In this document: in pieces, positions 5,974 to 9,855 of the stretch
How the letters are laid out: each line of letters opens with the position of its first letter
How positions within the stretch are numbered: the stretch's first letter is position 1
Assembly (NCBI GenBank): GCA_945938205.1
Contig: CAMEUL010000040.1
Span: 1-9,855, forward strand
Origin: an uncultured Traorella sp.
GTDB taxonomy: Bacteria; Bacillota_I; Bacilli_A; Erysipelotrichales; Erysipelotrichaceae
Reading direction: 5' to 3'
DNA length: 9,855 nt
Notes under the pieces: generated by a model
Databases searched by the model: none
Told to the model about the DNA's origin: nothing
The model's input: the letters and a program-made list of their open reading frames with translations, nothing else
Translations under genes and position numbers: made by a program

Positions 5974-7702
5974 AATGTGCATAGTTCTTCGCTTGAGTGG
6001 TAAACAGATGATAATATAGGGAATCTTTTTTCTTCATAAGATTGGCATGGGTATCAAAGTGCTGCATTTTCCCATGATCAAGGACAAGGATCTTGTCACA
6101 GAAGATGGAAGAGGACATACGGTGGGAGATATAAAGGGCGGTTTTGCCTTTTGCCAGGGCGTTGAAATTTTCATAGATTTCAGCTTCTGCCAAAGGATCC
6201 AGAGCACTGGTAGGTTCATCCAGGATCAACAGATCTGCTTCTTTTGCCAAAGCACGGGCAATCGCAATTTTCTGCGTTTGTCCACCGGAGAGTTCGACTC
6301 CTTTTTCATCATAGGATTTATAAAGAATGGAATTCCATTTTTCAGGCAATGCCTCAATAACTTCACCTACACCTGTATCATAACAGAGCTTTTTAACTTC
6401 TTCTAATGGAAGGGTAAGCGAAACATTGTCTTTGATGGACATCGCAAACATTTTATAGTCCTGGAAAACACTGCTGATCTTTGCCATGTAGGAATTCATT
6501 TCATAATCGGCAATGTCTTTGCCGTTGATGAGGATTTTTCCATGGGTAGGGGCATACAAGCGAGTGATCAGCTTCACTATGGTTGTCTTTCCGGCACCAA
6601 TCAGTCCAACAATGGAGATTTTTTCATTTTTATGAATTTCAAAAGACAGATCATCCAAAATGAGCTGGGTTGTATTCGGATAGGCAAAACTGACATGGTC
6701 AAAGGTAATGGTTTCGATTTCATCCAGAAGAGAACTTCCATTATTACTTGCTTCAGGAAGATCCATGAGCTCCAGGATCGGTTTGACATATTCTATCCCA
6801 CGCATGAAGGTACTGCTGACTTCAATCAGTTGGGTGATGCAGTCTGAAAAAGTGATGGCAGCGGAAACACTCAAACTGAAACTGGAGATGGAAAGCTGCA
6901 ATACCAATGTTCGTATCCCTACAATAGCATAGATGAGAGACATCTGAATGTAACGAAGCGTTGAAATGGCTGACTGGTAAAGTGACATCTTGATTTCCAG
7001 TTTTGTGAATTGGTGAAACAGTTTCTTTGCGAAACCATTGAATTTGTTATACATCAGAAAATCCTTCGCATTTTTGTCATTGATGAGTGTTGTCAGATAG
7101 TAATTGTACTTGAAATTGATCGGCAAGAGATCATGGAAGAACTGAATCTGCATGTTCATGGACATTTTGACGAGCAAGATATTCAGAAGAATGCCTAAGA
7201 TAAGGATCAAGATCAAGATGGGATCAAAGCTAAAAAGGATCACACCTAAACCAAAGAGAGTCATAAGGTTAGAAAATATTTTGAAGAAACCATCACAAAT
7301 AGAATAGACAGCTCCCATGTTGTTGACTCCCATTTCCGCATTTTTCTGAAGTTCCATAATGGAGGCATCTTCAAGATAAGAAAACTGCAGTCGCATGATC
7401 TTTTCAGAAGTTGCTTGATTGACCGCTTGATGAAGAGCATCTGAATGGATCTGCAGGCTACGGCCGACAAGTTTATGGAAAAAGAGAAGAACAGCTTCCA
7501 AAATTACAAGGAAACAAGCTGTCTTTATGGCATTTTCCATTTGGTTCTGTTCCATTTGTCCAATCAATAATGAAATCGTGTAAGCGGAGAGAAAGGCCTG
7601 AGCCGTCGTGATCAGTGCCAATGCCAGCATGACGAAGAAATATTGTTTATGCAAGCTGTAAGCAAGTTTTAAAAAACGAAATAATATATTTTTCTGTTTC
7701 AT
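5972..7702 (-). CDS. ABC exporter half-transporter (TMD-NBD), second of a heterodimeric pair
   Basis: A 576-residue type I exporter half with an N-terminal membrane domain and a C-terminal ATPase. Hydrophobic segments are near 21-48, 61-80, 142-158, 161-180, 251-272 and 274-293, consistent with six helices. The ATPase has Walker A GLIGAGKTT (366-374, Lys372), Q-loop Gln414, signature LSGGQ (471-475), Walker B LLILDE (491-496, catalytic Glu496), D-loop SALD and the switch His527 in ISHRM, so it looks catalytically complete. The Walker A variable positions are Leu-Ile, hydrophobic where polar residues are commoner. ATG 7702 has AAGGAG (7710-7715) 7 bases upstream and overlaps the upstream paralogue's final TGA as ATGA, indicating coupled translation and a heterodimer. 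Peptide, lipid or drug export are all possible; no substrate gene is nearby. Confidence 0.9.
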   Translation of the reverse strand: MKQKNILFRFLKLAYSLHKQYFFVMLALALITTAQAFLSAYTISLLIGQMEQNQMENAIKTACFLVILEAVLLFFHKLVGRSLQIHSDALHQAVNQATSEKIMRLQFSYLEDASIMELQKNAEMGVNNMGAVYSICDGFFKIFSNLMTLFGLGVILFSFDPILILILILGILLNILLVKMSMNMQIQFFHDLLPINFKYNYYLTTLINDKNAKDFLMYNKFNGFAKKLFHQFTKLEIKMSLYQSAISTLRYIQMSLIYAIVGIRTLVLQLSISSFSLSVSAAITFSDCITQLIEVSSTFMRGIEYVKPILELMDLPEASNNGSSLLDEIETITFDHVSFAYPNTTQLILDDLSFEIHKNEKISIVGLIGAGKTTIVKLITRLYAPTHGKILINGKDIADYEMNSYMAKISSVFQDYKMFAMSIKDNVSLTLPLEEVKKLCYDTGVGEVIEALPEKWNSILYKSYDEKGVELSGGQTQKIAIARALAKEADLLILDEPTSALDPLAEAEIYENFNALAKGKTALYISHRMSSSIFCDKILVLDHGKMQHFDTHANLMKKKDSLYYHLFTTQAKNYAH

Positions 7703-9504
7703 GCGCTGACTCCTTCCTGATAGTACTGTCCCTGTACCTCAAACATATGATAATATCCTTTTTTGGCGGCCATCAGCTCATCATGTGTTCCATATTCCTG
7801 TAAACCATTTTCATCAAAAAAGGCAATTTTGTCACAGAACTTGGTAGAGGAGAGACGATGGGAGATATAAATGGCGGTTTTATTTTTGATTAGATCATCA
7901 AAAGACTGATAGATTTAAGCTTCTGCCAAAGCATCCAAAGCACTGGTAGGTTCATCCAAGATGACTACATTGCCGTTTTTGTATAAGGCACGGGCAATGG
8001 CTATTTTTTGTTTCTGTCCTCCTGAAAGATCCAATCCGTCCGGATGAACTGTTTTTATAAGTGGGGTATCGTATTTGAGTGGAAGACTTTCAATCTTTTC
8101 CTGTAGTCCAACACGTTTCAGACAGTCTTTTCCGCGTTTTATTTCCTTCTCATCGGTGACTGTTCCAATAACATTTTCTAAGATGCTTCCGGCATAGATT
8201 TCATAATCTTGAAAAACAGTTGAAAACATTTTGTAGTATTCCTGGCGATTGAATTCCTTGATGTTGATCCCATTGATCAGAATTTCTCCGCTTTCCGGTT
8301 CGAAAAGACCTGAAATCAGTTTTACCAGTGTTGTTTTTCCGGCACCATTGGTTCCAACGATGGCCAATTTTTCATGAGCGAAAATCTTGAAACTGAAATC
8401 TTTATAAATATATTTTTCACAATTTGGATAGCGAAAGCTTACATTTCTGAATTCAATTTCGATGGCTTGTTCAGAATCCAAAGCATTTCGTCCATTTTCT
8501 TTGACAGGTGCATATTCCGGCTGATCCATCATTTGAAAATAAGTGGAAGACAGTTTTAGATCTCTGACAAGGGTACTAGCATTTTCTGAGAAAGTACGCA
8601 TGATGGTCGTGAAACTGACGATCATGGATAAATATAAAGAGACCATTGGCAATGTGAGTTCGCCATTGAAATAGCCCAGAACGACCAACATAAAGGAGAT
8701 GCCATCCTGAAAGAATAAGGCTATTAGTTCAAAAAGACCGACTTTGAAACGCTTGTTTTCGATATCGCGAATGACCTGTATATAATCTTTGGATTTGATG
8801 CGATAAAGCTGCATCAAGGCATCTTTCAAATGAAAAACACGAATATCTTTCCCATAAGAAAAATCACTGCAGGTTTTATTGAAATAATTTGCTTGTCGAT
8901 AGGCTTTGGCTTCATCATCCTCACGAGAATGTGCATAATTTGCAACAGATCGATTCACCAGTGTAATAATAATGGTGGAAAGAATGCAGAGAAGAGAGAT
9001 CCAAACACTGAAGCGTGAAATCAAAAGGTAAAATAGAAAAATGCTGACGATTTCCGCACTCAGTCTGTTGATCATCGTATAAACGTGTTGAAAGCCACGT
9101 CCATCGCTATCTAAAGTAGTAAAGCCCACTTGGATATGATCTTGAAATTTTGAATCTTCGATATAGGCATAATTCACATCATGATACATTTTAATGCAGT
9201 TGTTGAATTCATTTTGACGAAGACGGATAAAGAGAGAATCGGAGTATCCATCCAGCATGGTTTTCACAACAAATAAAAGGATGCTGGCTATTGTCAGAAT
9301 GAGAATGGTTTGAATCAGTTCCTGCTGATTTTGTGTTTTGAGAATGACATCCAGGATCAGCTTGGTGTAAAAGGTTGCAAGTACAGGAAGACATCCTCCA
9401 CAGAGAGCCGTCAGAAAATAACACATATATAATCGAGAAATATGGTTTTCTTTGATCAGATGCAACTGTCGCATCAGAATTTTAAAAGGGGTATATTGCT
9501 TCAT
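7699..9504 (-). pseudogene. ABC exporter half-transporter interrupted by an in-frame TAA
   Basis: First gene of the ABC pair. From ATG 9504 (AAGGA-type site at 9510-9515) the frame encodes 529 residues. Hydrophobic segments lie near 25-52, 65-82, 147-163, 167-183, 255-278 and 285-302, followed by Walker A GTNGAGKTT (384-392), Q-loop VFQD, LSGGQ (493-497) and Walker B VVILDE with Glu518. Codon 530 is then TAA (7915-7917). The same frame continues without shift for 71 codons that encode the missing end of the domain, including IYISHRLSS with switch His549, and stops at TGA (7699-7701) overlapping the next gene's ATG. The paralogue has Glu (GAA) at the aligned position, so one G-to-T change explains the stop. 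A truncated product would lack the H-loop and last NBD segments. Sequencing error, recent nonsense mutation or readthrough are possible. The longer N-terminal extension to 9630 crosses a terminator and is not used. Confidence 0.85.
7915..7917 (-). other. Premature TAA stop in the ABC exporter gene
   Basis: Minus-strand context is GCA GAA GCT TAA ATC TAT, read Ala-Glu-Ala-stop-Ile-Tyr. The paralogue at 5972-7702 reads Ala-Glu-Ala-Glu-Ile-Tyr (Glu508) at the same place. No frameshift accompanies the stop. Confidence 0.9.
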
Positions 9505-9526
9505 GGTATTCCTTCTTTCTGCCCCC

Positions 9527-9555
9527 ATTTTATGAAAGAGCGATGTTAGAAACAA
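9527..9555 (-). promoter_or_regulatory. Probable promoter of the ABC exporter operon
   Basis: On the minus strand, TTGTTT (plus 9550-9555) and TAAAAT (plus 9527-9532, five of six matches to the -10 consensus) are 17 bases apart. Transcription should begin near 9520, about 16 bases before ATG 9504, leaving the ribosome binding site at 9510-9515 in the leader. The -35 is weak, suggesting activator dependence or low expression. The start site supports ATG 9504 rather than any upstream ATG in the same frame. Confidence 0.55.
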
Positions 9556-9563
9556 GCACTTTG

Positions 9564-9614
9564 TGGTTGAATCACTCAACTGTTTGTGGAAATGAATCCA
9601 ACGCATGGTTGAAT
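9564..9614. repeat. 9-bp direct repeats upstream of the ABC promoter
   Basis: TGGTTGAAT occurs at 9564-9572 and again at 9606-9614, 42 bp apart (four helical turns). The first copy continues into GTTGA-ATCAC-TCAAC, a 5-bp inverted repeat with a 5-base spacer (9567-9581). These lie upstream of the -35 in the ABC operon's orientation, where an activator would bind. No regulator gene is in the window, so the role is inferred. Confidence 0.3.
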
Positions 9615-9616
9615 AC

Positions 9617-9642
9617 AAAAAAACTGCCACATTTTGTGGCAG
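9617..9642 (-). terminator. Terminator of the glutamine synthetase gene
   Basis: CTGCCACA (9624-9631) pairs perfectly with TGTGGCAG (9635-9642) around a 3-base loop. On the minus strand the hairpin is followed by seven T (complement of the A run 9617-9623). It starts 6 bases beyond the glutamine synthetase stop codon and is GC-rich in the stem, a classical strong terminator. It isolates the ABC operon from upstream transcription. Confidence 0.9.
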
Positions 9643-9648
9643 ATGTCA

Positions 9649-9855
9649 TTATTCTGTAAACAATAGATCCGTATAGTCCGGGAATGGCCAGTTTTCTTTT
9701 GGCGTCATGGTTTCAAGGGTATCGGCTGCTTTTCGAAGTTCTTCCATTTTCTTGAGAATGACGGTGGAATAATGAATACCCTGTTCATAAGGCTGAAGCT
9801 TTTCAGCCACATTTTTTTCTCTTTCAAGATCATTCATGGCATTGACCATGTCTTT
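9649..9855 (-). CDS. glnN: Glutamine synthetase type III, C-terminal fragment (rest beyond window)
   Basis: The last 68 residues of a protein whose frame is open to the right edge. The tail has the pattern seen at the C terminus of type III glutamine synthetases (GlnN): a helical segment with HYSTVILKKMEELRKAADTLE, then NWPFPDYTDLLF near the very end, matching the family's M-x2-LR-x2-AD-x-LE ... WP-x-P-x-Y-x-DLLF. Those enzymes make glutamine from glutamate, ammonia and ATP as large cytoplasmic oligomers and are common in anaerobic Bacillota and Bacteroidota. The ATG at 9849 is internal. The catalytic region lies outside the window, so the call rests on the tail alone. A terminator follows immediately. 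It is transcribed in the same direction as the ABC operon but as a separate unit. Confidence 0.75.
   Translation of the reverse strand, partial: KDMVNAMNDLEREKNVAEKLQPYEQGIHYSTVILKKMEELRKAADTLETMTPKENWPFPDYTDLLFTE

Noticed and set aside
6047..7198. Several plus-strand frames of 60-120 codons opposite the ABC gene
   Set aside because: They are shadows of the ABC ATPase and membrane-domain codons, with no independent start signals or recognisable motifs.
7699..7914. A separate small gene downstream of the premature stop
   Set aside because: It has no start codon or ribosome binding site of its own at the beginning, and its sequence is the exact continuation of the ABC ATPase domain in the same frame.
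9505..9630. 42-residue N-terminal extension of the first ABC gene
   Set aside because: It runs through the likely promoter and into the glutamine synthetase terminator. ATG 9504 has a ribosome binding site, and the shorter start matches the exporter family.
1..9855. tRNA, rRNA, riboswitch, CRISPR array, transposase or integrase
   Set aside because: No cloverleaf, conserved ribosomal segment, riboswitch core, spaced direct-repeat array or recombinase motif was seen by eye on either strand. A covariance-model search could not be run.

Overview
The window looks like chromosomal DNA from a low-GC Gram-positive anaerobe (Bacillota). The signs are strong AGGAGG-type ribosome binding sites, AT-rich intergenic DNA, short U-tailed terminators, a fermentative bifunctional AdhE and a type III glutamine synthetase. 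A gut Erysipelotrichia or Clostridia member would fit, but that placement is inference and no species is claimed.

Layout, left to right. (1) Positions 2-2560 (+): nearly all of adhE, lacking only its first residues beyond the left edge, followed by a terminator. (2) Positions 2600-4290 (+): a visibly AT-richer block holding an AbiEi/AbiEii type IV toxin-antitoxin (abortive-infection) pair. Its own promoter lies inside a 21-bp-arm inverted repeat, and it ends in a strong terminator. (3) Positions 4330-5954 (+): two overlapping HAD-superfamily (Cof-type) phosphatase genes. (4) A hairpin at 5953-5973 shared with the convergent operon. (5) Positions 5972-9504 (-): two half-size ABC exporter genes (TMD-NBD) that should form a heterodimer. 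The upstream gene has an in-frame TAA at 7915-7917, after which its reading frame continues intact for 71 more codons to a TGA overlapping the next gene's ATG. (6) Positions 9617-9855 (-): a terminator and the last 68 codons of a type III glutamine synthetase, cut by the right edge.

How the parts fit. AdhE and glutamine synthetase are housekeeping carbon and nitrogen enzymes flanking accessory genes. AbiE is a self-contained regulated module: the antitoxin is also a DNA-binding repressor, and the inverted repeat over the -10 box and Shine-Dalgarno is its expected operator. The HAD pair is probably a small metabolite-phosphatase operon of unknown substrate. The ABC pair was evidently translationally coupled (ATGA overlap), but the nonsense codon now removes the H-loop and C-terminal part of one nucleotide-binding domain and separates the two cistrons by about 212 untranslated bases.

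I found no tRNA, rRNA, CRISPR array, transposase or integrase. I do not see an unmistakably new system. The observations most worth checking are the nonsense-interrupted ABC exporter and the promoter/operator/hairpin arrangement in front of abiE.
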